Shown: positions 1 through 5,970 of the stretch, piece after piece
Numbering within the stretch: position 1 is the stretch's first letter
Layout of the letters: the number at the start of each line of letters is the position of its first letter
Assembly: GCF_001514495.1 (NCBI RefSeq)
Contig: NZ_BCNM01000021.1
Span: 1-64,000, forward strand
Reading direction: 5' to 3'
Length of the DNA stretch: 64,000 bases
Source of the DNA: Paenibacillus pabuli NBRC 13638
GTDB taxonomy: Bacteria > Bacillota > Bacilli > Paenibacillales > Paenibacillaceae
Position numbers and translations under genes: made by a program
Notes under the pieces: generated by a model
Seen by the model: only the letters and a program-made list of their open reading frames with translations
Told to the model about the DNA's origin: nothing
The model's database searches: none

Positions 1-62
1 TGGGTGAGATGCTCTTTAAACTTATGAATTAAATCACCTCTTAAGAATATTGGGCCAATCAT
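1..62 (-). CDS. Partial cassette gene, 5' end only, unknown protein
   Basis: An ATG at 62-60 lies 7 nt downstream of a perfect AGGAGG (complement of 70-75). It opens a frame reading MIGPIFLRGDLIHKFKEHLT that runs off the window. It begins about 40 bp after the attC-like site at 99-258, the same gene-to-site distance as in the other cassettes, so it is the first gene of the next cassette. Too little is visible to name a family. Confidence 0.6.
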   Translation of the reverse strand, partial: MIGPIFLRGDLIHKFKEHLT

Positions 63-98
63 ATTTGGGCCTCCTCTTTAAAAAAATTCTGTGCTTTC

Positions 99-258
99 GC
101 CTAACGTTTGTGTATCTACGAACCCGAGAGGCTTAAGGCGCGCACGCGCCGGGTCCAACGGACTTAGCCTCGTAGGGTTGTGAGCTGATTCCACTTCTCT
201 GACTACTCCATCTTGCGAACCAAGGGCAGAGCCCGCAGCGTAGATAATGTGTTATATG
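99..258 (-). repeat. attC-like recombination site 1
   Basis: 160-bp imperfect palindrome. On the plus strand it runs GCCTAAC (99-105, exact RYYYAAC), spacer GTTTGTGT, stem ATCTACG (114-120), then stem CGTAGAT (239-245, perfect complement), spacer AATGT, and GTTATATG (251-258). In gene direction the 258 side follows the stop of the 324-620 gene, and the 105/106 edge is where the next cassette begins. The internal part contains further hairpins (GAGGCTTAAGG with CCTTAGCCTC-like partner near 126-172). Confidence 0.85.
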
Positions 259-323
259 ATGGATCGGGCATCTTGAACTACTTCCACAACTTTGTATTTA
301 TTCATTGTGTTAATCAGTAAAAT

Positions 324-620
324 CTATGCATAATAACCGCCTTCTAATAAATAAGTTCTTGTCTCTTTATAGTGTTTATAGATTTTACTAAATGCCCTGT
401 TTGCTTTATGCTGGTAATCTATATCACTTATGCATGGTTTAATTACTTTCACTACTTCCCTCATATCCGTATCCCTTGGAATCTCGCCTGATATTAATTT
501 TTCTAAATCTAGTTCAAATAATCCCTCAAAGTTTTCTGAACAATCCCCATACGCATATACTGCTTTGTTATCATCCATTCTATATAACTTGAATTTAATA
601 CAGATTGCCACAGAATTCAT
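324..620 (-). CDS. Hypothetical cassette protein, 98 aa
   Basis: Sole gene of cassette 106-674. The 98-residue product starts MNSVAICIKFK and is small and soluble, with no signal peptide or membrane segment and a C-terminus rich in Tyr and Lys (KIYKHYKETRTYLLEGGYYA). I do not recognise a catalytic motif. The start at 620 has an AGAGG almost touching the ATG; no better upstream start exists in frame, and a later Met (residue 15) is possible. The stop lies about 65 bp before the attC-like site. AT-rich like the other cassette genes. Function unknown. Confidence 0.7.
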   Translation of the reverse strand: MNSVAICIKFKLYRMDDNKAVYAYGDCSENFEGLFELDLEKLISGEIPRDTDMREVVKVIKPCISDIDYQHKANRAFSKIYKHYKETRTYLLEGGYYA

Positions 621-666
621 CCTCTATTTCTTTAATTTTATTGAATTACTTGTTTTTCCGATCTTT

Positions 667-785
667 CATATAACGTTCCTGTATTCATGAATAATGAAGG
701 GATTGTCTGCTGAAACTCCTCTTCGAATTTCACCCAGCAGACCCAGGCTCCTTTAGGAGCCGCTGCTTGAATATGATGTTAAGTG
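667..785 (-). repeat. attC-like recombination site 2
   Basis: 119-bp site. Plus-strand boxes: CATATAAC (667-674), spacer GTTCCTGT, stem ATTCATG (683-689), complementary stem CTTGAAT (766-772, 6 of 7 pairs), spacer ATGAT, GTTAAGTG (778-785). Inner hairpins include TCTGCTG/CAGCAGA and GGCTCC/GGAGCC (near 745-762). It carries the ACC-AGG core shared with the other sites. It ends the two-gene cassette 675-1534. Confidence 0.85.
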
Positions 786-836
786 ATGTTCCAGTCTTCC
801 TCGAATCACCACTCAATTTTTTGCGTCTTTTATCTC

Positions 837-1214
837 TTATGAACGAAGTAATTTAAATTTTTTTAGATCAATATTAAATTTTCCTTCCGTCAGTACATCG
901 AGTCCCAAAAGTCCGTTAATGTTGTGATATTTAAATGAAGTAAAGTCTATGTATACATCCTTTAAAATGAAATCCCCTACCTGTATACCGTCGATTCGCT
1001 TACTGAAGGCATGCTCTTTACCTCCGATTCCGTAGCTGGTTATGATTTCATCGTCCATACTCACTAGGATCCCAATCTCATCCACTTCATCCTGTGAAAT
1101 CAAGCTATGACTGGCTCCTGTATCGATCACGATGTTTGATATCACTTTCTTCTGCTTATTAAAATGGACTGTTATTTCCGTGAATAACAGCCCATCTCTA
1201 TATTCAATATTCAT
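837..1214 (-). CDS. Retropepsin-like aspartic protease, 125 aa
   Basis: Second gene of the two-gene cassette 675-1534. The product has the single-domain retropepsin layout: catalytic IDTGAS near residue 31, a flap region around GIGG near residue 63, and the GLLGLDVL motif near residue 98. Retropepsins work as homodimers with one Asp from each chain. There is no signal peptide, so it should be cytosolic. Its ATG directly abuts the TAA stop of the 1215-1460 gene, indicating translational coupling. Bacterial single-domain members are poorly characterised, and a target cannot be named. The partner gene might be its substrate or inhibitor; that is inference only. Confidence 0.8.
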   Translation of the reverse strand: MNIEYRDGLLFTEITVHFNKQKKVISNIVIDTGASHSLISQDEVDEIGILVSMDDEIITSYGIGGKEHAFSKRIDGIQVGDFILKDVYIDFTSFKYHNINGLLGLDVLTEGKFNIDLKKFKLLRS

Positions 1215-1460
1215 TTAAAGATTTCTCCTTAATCCTATATTTTTCCGTACCTTCACAACGATTTGATCTTTGGAAGTATGGTAAACCAGAGTCTTGTCTC
1301 TACTGTTCAATAATTCGCGAGTCGCTTCTTCATCGCTGATCGGGCCAATCACGGCCACATCATCAATGATCTCTTGATTGTCTGTTTCTTCAGAATGAAG
1401 AACTTCGAATTTTACGAATTGATTCGGAAAAATCTGTTGAACTTCTTGCCATTTCATCAT
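1215..1460 (-). CDS. Small acidic protein coupled to the retropepsin gene, 81 aa
   Basis: First gene of cassette 675-1534. The product starts MMKWQEVQQIFPNQFVKFEV and has an acidic centre and a basic C-terminus (KVRKNIGLRRNL). No known domain is recognised. AGGAGGT lies just upstream; the second ATG (1457) has the better spacing, so the true start may be one codon in. The TAA stop is immediately followed by the ATG of the protease gene, so the two are made together. Two genes in one cassette is unusual and suggests a functional pair. Confidence 0.75.
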   Translation of the reverse strand: MMKWQEVQQIFPNQFVKFEVLHSEETDNQEIIDDVAVIGPISDEEATRELLNSRDKTLVYHTSKDQIVVKVRKNIGLRRNL

Positions 1461-1526
1461 TGTACCTCCTATGTTTTGATGGTTATATTATACCATTTCA
1501 CAAGCCTATAGCTCTCACTGGAATTT

Positions 1527-1714
1527 CACTTAACGTTATTGTGTTCACGACGTCCCACCACCTTAAGCCCGAAGGGCGGCCGCGATGCGGTTAGGTGGTG
1601 CGGATGTGTCCGGCTGATCCAGCTTCCCCGAACTCTGAAATGCCTCTCTGAATCCTCTTCTTACTCCGGCCGGACCGAGGGCGAATGCCCGATGCGTGAA
1701 CATGGTGTTAGCAG
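1527..1714 (-). repeat. attC-like recombination site 3
   Basis: 188-bp site, the longest in the array. Boxes: CACTTAAC (1527-1534), spacer GTTATTGT, stem GTTCACG (1543-1549), perfect complement CGTGAAC (1695-1701), spacer ATGGT, GTTAGCAG (1707-1714). The apical part holds large GC-rich hairpins (CCACCACCTTAA with TTAGGTGGTG at about 1556-1609, and TCCGGC/GCCGGA). The spurious plus-strand reading frame here follows from the palindrome. Confidence 0.85.
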
Positions 1715-1809
1715 ATGCCTCTGTCTTCTTCGAAAAACATACACTTCACTCTTCTCTACTCATATATCAATTCTTTACCAAAGTTCTAAATTTATTTGTT
1801 TCCTTAGCA

Positions 1810-2190
1810 CTAGCTTCTACCTAAACCTCTGTCAGCTTCAATTTGAAGTTGCGTGGTTGTAGGTCCCATATATTCTTTTGCTGTTCTTAGAATATTTTTA
1901 TCGTTACCTAATATCTCCAATACTGTTACTGAAAAAATGCTATTTATAAAGTAACCGTCATTGCAATTAGATATTTCTTCAAAATAATCAAATATACTTT
2001 CTATTAGCTGTGTGTTTTTATTTTCTTTTAATAGCAAAATTATTTCTGGCATGAAGATACCTTCGATTATGACAGTTACTAAGATCTCACCGTGTTCATC
2101 AATTGATTTCAAAAAATCATTTGTTGTTTCAGGCAAGAACATTAACATATCTCTTAGAAATTCATCTGTTTGTTTGTTGATGACTTCCAA
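1810..2190 (-). CDS. Hypothetical cassette protein, 126 aa
   Basis: Sole gene of cassette 1535-2275. The product is acidic and largely helical (FLPETTNDFLKSIDEHGE..., then IESIFDYFEEIS) and ends GPTTTQLQIEADRGLGRS. The style resembles small immunity-type proteins, but I cannot assign a family. The 2190 start is a TTG with GAGGAG directly against it, which is a poor arrangement; an ATG at 2148 (residue 15) is an alternative. No membrane segment. Very AT-rich. Confidence 0.65.
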   Translation of the reverse strand: MEVINKQTDEFLRDMLMFLPETTNDFLKSIDEHGEILVTVIIEGIFMPEIILLLKENKNTQLIESIFDYFEEISNCNDGYFINSIFSVTVLEILGNDKNILRTAKEYMGPTTTQLQIEADRGLGRS

Positions 2191-2267
2191 CTCCTCTATT
2201 CATGCAGCTTATATTTAGAAACTCAAGTTTTTCAATCATTGTTTTCACATCGCTCTTACAGAGGTTT

Positions 2268-2422
2268 CTGCTAACGTTGTTGTGTTCCTGAACCCGAGAG
2301 ACTTAAAGGAGCGTGGCTTCGCCACTTAGCCACGCAGGGTTGTCTGCCTGACATCCCTTCCTCGAAATGCATCGGGCAGACCAAGGAGCGAAAGCGACGC
2401 AGCTGGAAAACAGTGTTATCTG
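2268..2422 (-). repeat. attC-like recombination site 4
   Basis: 155-bp site. Boxes: CTGCTAAC (2268-2275), spacer GTTGTTGT, stem GTTCCTG (2284-2290), partner CTGGAAA (2403-2409, 5 of 7 pairs), spacer ACAGT, GTTATCTG (2415-2422). Inner hairpins include GCGTGGC/GCCACGC (about 2311-2334) and TCTGCC/GGCAGA. This is the most diverged main stem, but spacer lengths 8 and 5 are kept. Confidence 0.8.
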
Positions 2423-2443
2423 ATGTAACAAGACTTCTTTGAT

Positions 2444-2923
2444 TTAGCTGTAAAAATCTTGTATCTTTCTACTATTTTCAATTCGATCTTTAAATTCACC
2501 TTGCGTGTATTCATTTATGACCTTATTCCAAAATACCTGAGCTTGTTTGTTGCTTTCTAATTGATAAACTTCCCACTGCCCCTTATGTAAATCAAATATT
2601 TGTTTTGCTACTGCTTTACCTATTCCCTCTTTTCTATATTTCTTCATAATAAAAAACTCCGCAATCGAGTAGTAATTCCGCTCTTCTGATTCAATAAATC
2701 TTACTAACACAAAACCTATATACTTATCTTCTTGCTTAATGATATATGGAAATCGATGATTAACTTCTTTCCAATAGTCTTCCAAATATGGATATGCTCC
2801 AAATAATCCATCATCTTCCACATCACATTTTACAAATTCAGAGAAATCATAAATATAAAATTGCATTAGGTTTCTTATGATATCTTCATACTTTTTAGAA
2901 GCTTGAATTAATTCATAATTCAT
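2444..2923 (-). CDS. GNAT family N-acetyltransferase (cassette gene)
   Basis: 159-aa protein, sole gene of cassette 2276-2981. GNAT enzymes move an acetyl group from acetyl-CoA to an amine. The fold is visible as the N-terminal helices, the strand KYIGFVLVRFI, the strand YSIAEFFIMKKYRKEGIGKAVAKQIFD containing the acetyl-CoA loop (R-K-E-G-I-G-K, near residue 95), and the C-terminal YQLESNKQAQVFWNKVI. AAGGTGG sits 10 nt upstream of the ATG. The substrate is unknown; acetyltransferases are frequent integron cargo, often conferring resistance to small molecules or toxins. AT-rich relative to the chromosome backbone. Confidence 0.9.
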   Translation of the reverse strand: MNYELIQASKKYEDIIRNLMQFYIYDFSEFVKCDVEDDGLFGAYPYLEDYWKEVNHRFPYIIKQEDKYIGFVLVRFIESEERNYYSIAEFFIMKKYRKEGIGKAVAKQIFDLHKGQWEVYQLESNKQAQVFWNKVINEYTQGEFKDRIENSRKIQDFYS

Positions 2924-2973
2924 TAAAGTGTTACCACCTTTGTTTTATATGTGTGTTGAGTTTCATGTTATTT

Positions 2974-3141
2974 CAGATAACGTTAATGTATTCACGACGA
3001 TGAGAGGCTTAAGGCAGCTAAGCTGCCGGGTCCGACGGACTTAGCCTCGAAGATGTGTTCGCCTGATTCCACTTCTCTGCCGTTCCCTTCGGGCGAACCA
3101 AGGAGCCGTCAGGCTCCGCAACGTGAATATGATGTTAGATG
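2974..3141 (-). repeat. attC-like recombination site 5
   Basis: 168-bp site. Boxes: CAGATAAC (2974-2981), spacer GTTAATGT, stem ATTCACG (2990-2996), perfect complement CGTGAAT (3122-3128), spacer ATGAT, GTTAGATG (3134-3141, exact GTTRRRY). Internal hairpins: GGCAGCTAAGCTGCC (about 3014), and GGAGCC/GGCTCC (about 3101-3117). The stop codon of the upstream kinase gene (3135-3137) lies inside the terminal box. Confidence 0.85.
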
Positions 3142-4025
3142 ATGCCAATGCCCTCGTCGATTTGCTTACATAATTGTTTCCAATATTCCCATGCCTGTAT
3201 ATATTCCTTTAAGTCATTCGGATGATGACGCACACTAAGCCCTATTCGACAGTAAAGCTGGATCAAAGTTTCCTCAATCAATCTCGTTCTTTCAATATTT
3301 CCATGTTCAAGTAAATCCGATGCTTTAAACAATGTGTCAGAATTAATATCGTCAGGCGAAGAACAAAATGCATATAGAAAATCATATACGATTGGTCCCA
3401 CCATTGGTGATGGATCAATCACACCAATTAATGTTGCATTATTATAGACGAAGTTATGAACTCCAGTATCACCGTGCAGCAAATATTTAGTTCCTTGCTT
3501 TGAATCATCATAAAATAGTTTGCTAGCTTTTAATTTAACGTAATTATAGTCTTCTGTTGATAATACATTCCTCAGATTCATCCTTGCTTCATCAATACTT
3601 ATTTCATTAAATTCCTTCCATGTCTTTCGTGGGTATTCTATTCTTCCCCATGTACTTGTTTCTTTATGTTCCACGTATTTGTTGAGTAAATCCATTATCA
3701 ATATTTTCATCCAACTACTCTTTGGACCACGATTAAAATGAGTTGTTCCATCAAGAAATGTATAAACAAAATATGAACTGTCTTCGGCTGAAAAAAGGAC
3801 TTTCGGCAATAATACTGAGTGCTCATAGGTATGAAGCAGTTGTTCAACTAATCTAATTTGGCTTGGATTATCAAACTTTAAGATATATTTAAATTCATAC
3901 TCTGATTCTAATCTTAAAACTAATCCAGAGGTTGTTCCTGATAGTCTTTGAAAACTTACAATTTGATCATTGATTTTATGTTTCTGAAATAGAACATTAA
4001 CTGATTCGATAGTTGGTTCAATCAT
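3135..4025 (-). CDS. Aminoglycoside-phosphotransferase-like kinase (cassette gene)
   Basis: 296 aa from the ATG at 4025, which has GGGAG about 8 nt upstream; a longer frame to 4139 would start inside the attC-like site and is rejected. APH/choline-kinase-fold enzymes transfer phosphate from ATP to a hydroxyl of a drug or small alcohol. The catalytic loop HGDTGVHNF (H-x-D-x4-N) and the metal-binding IDPSP follow the family layout; an N-terminal lobe with SGTTSGLVLRLE and YILKFD carries the nucleotide-binding strand and lysine. The C-terminus is helical. The stop overlaps the attC-like box. Substrate unknown; a resistance role is possible but not shown. Confidence 0.85.
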   Translation of the reverse strand: MIEPTIESVNVLFQKHKINDQIVSFQRLSGTTSGLVLRLESEYEFKYILKFDNPSQIRLVEQLLHTYEHSVLLPKVLFSAEDSSYFVYTFLDGTTHFNRGPKSSWMKILIMDLLNKYVEHKETSTWGRIEYPRKTWKEFNEISIDEARMNLRNVLSTEDYNYVKLKASKLFYDDSKQGTKYLLHGDTGVHNFVYNNATLIGVIDPSPMVGPIVYDFLYAFCSSPDDINSDTLFKASDLLEHGNIERTRLIEETLIQLYCRIGLSVRHHPNDLKEYIQAWEYWKQLCKQIDEGIGII

Positions 4026-4060
4026 TGTAGGCTCCCTTACTTTAGATCTTGCATTGGTTT

Positions 4061-4178
4061 TATCTAACGTTCCTGTATTCATGAACCTCAAAGGGGTTGT
4101 CTGCTGAAATGCCTCTCCGAATCCCTTCTCGCAGACCAAGGCTCCATCGGAGCCGCTGCCTGAATATTATGTTATAAG
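4061..4178 (-). repeat. attC-like recombination site 6
   Basis: 118-bp site, the shortest. Boxes: TATCTAAC (4061-4068), spacer GTTCCTGT, stem ATTCATG (4077-4083), partner CCTGAAT (4159-4165, 6 of 7), spacer ATTAT, GTTATAAG (4171-4178). Internal hairpins: GTCTGC/GCAGAC and GGCTCC/GGAGCC (about 4139-4154). It is closely related to site 2 in its interior. Confidence 0.85.
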
Positions 4179-4216
4179 ATGTCGGCGTCTTCTTTGAATA
4201 ACATTCAAATTGTTTA

Positions 4217-4975
4217 TTAGTCTATAAAATTAATTGTAACCCTATGTTCTCTAAGTACTTGAAGAATCTTTTCAATATTTATTGATTTGTTAGCGTATCC
4301 ACTTAACTCAATCGTAAATGGCGGTATCACACCGAAGCCCCCACATAAACAATCCGACAAACTATCTAGGCACCCTCCAAAATATCCTCCCGGGCCGTTA
4401 ATAGATTCACCTAGTAAAAAATAAAATGAAGTTACATCTGTGATATTTCGACCATTAAGATAATAAGTTTGATTAGTTTTGTCTTGATGTTGTAAGCAGT
4501 TTGCGAAAGTATTACAATTGTTTCTGATTATTCCCATCCAAATATCACGCTGCAACTCGGAAAAGTTTAACCAAATAGCGTATTTACTCGGTATATAATC
4601 TTTCCATAAATCCCAAAGTGCTATAGTTTCCTGGAATAGACCTGTTGGCAAATATCCTTCTAGAATAACATCTTGATCATCTATTAGTTCAGAGGTAATA
4701 ACCCTCTTCCTCGAACTCAATACATAATAGTAACTACCAATTACAAAACCAAATTTATCCAAAACTAAAATATACAAATTACTTATAGAATGTCTTCTAG
4801 TTGTACAATACTCTCTAAATTCATTAGTGAAATGAAAATTTTTAAGTTTAAGATGAACAATATCACCATTCTGAGTATCTTTAAGCTCCATGCTTGGTAA
4901 CCCACAAATATACTCGAAATGGCCAATAAGTAAATTGCTTTCTTCATCCTTTAAACTATATTTATAAGGCATCAT
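4217..4975 (-). CDS. Hypothetical cassette protein, 252 aa
   Basis: Gene of the integrase-proximal cassette 4069-5036. The product starts MMPYKYSLKDEESNLLIGHFEYICG. It is soluble and rich in aromatic residues and cysteine (CTTRRHS, CNTFANCLQHQ, CLDSLSDCLCGGFG), with a central acidic/aromatic region and a C-terminal LSGYANKSINIEKILQVLREH. No family or catalytic motif is recognised. AAGGAG lies 3 nt before the first ATG and 6 nt before the second, so the start could be 4972. Nothing suggests membrane location. Function unknown. Confidence 0.75.
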   Translation of the reverse strand: MMPYKYSLKDEESNLLIGHFEYICGLPSMELKDTQNGDIVHLKLKNFHFTNEFREYCTTRRHSISNLYILVLDKFGFVIGSYYYVLSSRKRVITSELIDDQDVILEGYLPTGLFQETIALWDLWKDYIPSKYAIWLNFSELQRDIWMGIIRNNCNTFANCLQHQDKTNQTYYLNGRNITDVTSFYFLLGESINGPGGYFGGCLDSLSDCLCGGFGVIPPFTIELSGYANKSINIEKILQVLREHRVTINFID

Positions 4976-5028
4976 TTACTCCTTACTTAAAAATGTATTG
5001 TATATGATCTTTATCTTTACGCCGATTT

Positions 5029-5124
5029 CTTATAACATCTAATTTATGTACTTCGTAAATACCACAGATCCTGCATGATATCTGAACTACGTATATGATA
5101 ACCTAAGCAGTGGTATTTGCGAAG
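5029..5124 (-). other. attI-like junction: first-cassette boundary plus inverted repeat
   Basis: The first cassette begins in gene direction at GTTATAAG (complement of 5029-5036), matching exactly the octamer that ends the same cassette at 4171-4178 and followed by GAAA as in most other cassettes. No attC-like palindrome lies on the far side. Instead an inverted repeat follows: CTTCGTAAATACCAC (5051-5065) and GTGGTATTTGCGAAG (5110-5124), 14 of 15 paired, with AT-rich sequence between. The recombinase relic starts right after. This is what a primary attachment site next to an integrase would look like; the role of the inverted repeat is inferred. Confidence 0.6.
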
Positions 5125-5160
5125 AATAATTTGGGGAAAAAGGGATATTTATAGGAACAC

Positions 5161-5639
5161 TCAATCTCCAAGATCCAAACGATCCAGCGGGCTCTGAATA
5201 CGCTGAATATTCTTCGTACTCACATGCGTATATCGCTGGGTTGTTCGTGCACCCGTGTGACCAAGCAGCTCCTGAATATAGCGCAGGTCTGTTCCGTTTT
5301 CCAGTAAATGCGTAGCGAAAGAGTGCCTTAAGGCATGAATACTAACTTTTTTTCACAATGCCTGCGCGTTGTCTGCCTTCTTCAAAAACCTTTTGCACGC
5401 TACGCTCGGTCAGATGCCTATCCAAAGATTGTCCCGGAAATAACCAACGATTGGGTCTATACTCAGTAATGTATTCCTGCACAATTTCCCAAGCAAGATT
5501 GGAGAGGAGAGTTCTTCGTGCCCTTGATTCGACGAATTCACTCAATATGTGCAGGGTTATATGTGATATGAATGCGCAGTAACTCAGCGGAACCTTTAGT
5601 TATGGTAATCGCCTTTTCAGTAGTAGCATATTTATTCAT
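5161..5639 (-). pseudogene. Tyrosine recombinase (integron-integrase-like) relic
   Basis: An ATG at 5639 with AAGGAG upstream opens a normal integrase-type N-terminus (MNKYATTEKAITI..., RIHITYNPAHIE), which stops at TGA 5538-5540. Overlapping it, a second frame continues straight into the C-terminal catalytic domain (RRTLLSNLAWEIVQEYITEY, then RPNRWLFPGQ), so roughly 190 residues, including the first catalytic Arg, appear deleted. A run of seven A at about 5345-5351 then shifts the frame. The last frame reads [36 protein letters not shown] and a stop at 5161-5163. The HxxR, second His and nucleophile Tyr of the family are thus still legible. No IntI-specific insertion is seen before WLFPGQ, so it may be a XerC/D-like rather than a true IntI enzyme. 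Confidence 0.85.
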
Positions 5640-5689
5640 AGGAAATTCTCCTTCGTTTGGATAGGTTATGTTTTTGACCCAAATTCGGA

Positions 5690-5742
5690 AAAACAAAAAA
5701 GGAAGGCCCTTCTTCATCCACTAGGGAATCAGACGACCTTCC
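5690..5742 (-). terminator. Rho-independent terminator, minus strand
   Basis: In minus direction GGAAGG pairs with CCTTCC across a long loop and is followed at once by TTTTTTG and TTTTT. It lies downstream of the radical SAM gene and upstream of the recombinase relic, so it isolates the cassette region from the core genes. The rest of 5743-5970 carries no gene. Confidence 0.55.
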
Positions 5743-5817
5743 GATGCTTTCGGAACATGCATGTTTTGATAAAAGGTGAAGCGGAGCGCTGCTTATACAG
5801 TGGCAAGCCGCGTAAGG

Positions 5818-5851
5818 GTGAGGTGCTGCGCCCAATGGGGCAGCACCTCAC
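5818..5851. repeat. Perfect 11-bp hairpin in intergenic region
   Basis: GTGAGGTGCTG (5818-5828) and CAGCACCTCAC (5841-5851) are perfect complements around a 12-nt loop. The flanking 5860-5960 is GC-rich with further short palindromes (GCACC/GGTGC around 5880-5922). There is no T-run, so it is not a clear terminator. Plus-strand reading frames here are GC-rich shadows. Confidence 0.5.
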
Positions 5852-5970
5852 GGGATTGCACCGCGTCCATAACCGCGGTGCTCACCGTTGTAGCACCAGG
5901 ACGGCAAAGCCATGGTGCTTCCCCCACTGCATGCAGCCATCGGCCATGCAGCTCCCCAATGCCGCTGCAC

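Larger units (their letters stand above)
1..5639 (-). mobile_element. Integron-like gene-cassette array with degenerate integrase
   Basis: Six complete single- or two-gene units (106-674, 675-1534, 1535-2275, 2276-2981, 2982-4068, 4069-5036) and one partial unit at the left edge are separated by attC-like sites. All genes point the same way and none shares homology with its neighbours; only the intervening sites are related. Each complete unit begins (gene direction) with GTTANNNN and ends with the complement of the same octamer, which would re-pair in an excised circle. A tyrosine recombinase relic sits at the gene-upstream end, where an integron integrase belongs. The genes are visibly AT-rich and the sites GC-rich. 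The array continues beyond position 1. Known for integrons: RYYYAAC/GTTRRRY boxes and folded attC sites. Inferred: that this array was mobilised by that recombinase. Confidence 0.85.

Noticed and set aside
1539-1862. Plus-strand open frame across attC-like site 3
   Set aside because: It lies over the palindromic recombination site and the end of the opposite gene; no ribosome site and no recognisable domain.
4026-4139. N-terminal extension of the APH-like kinase
   Set aside because: It would start inside attC-like site 6 and lacks family homology; ATG 4025 has a good ribosome site.
99-4178. Repeats as IS termini, CRISPR repeats or REP elements
   Set aside because: No transposase, no constant spacers and no fixed terminal sequence; the cassette-specific octamers and asymmetric 8/5 spacers fit attC sites better.
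5342-5351. Programmed frameshift in the recombinase at the A7 tract
   Set aside because: The needed shift is +1, not the usual -1 of A6G sites, and the gene also carries a large internal deletion, so decay is the simpler reading.
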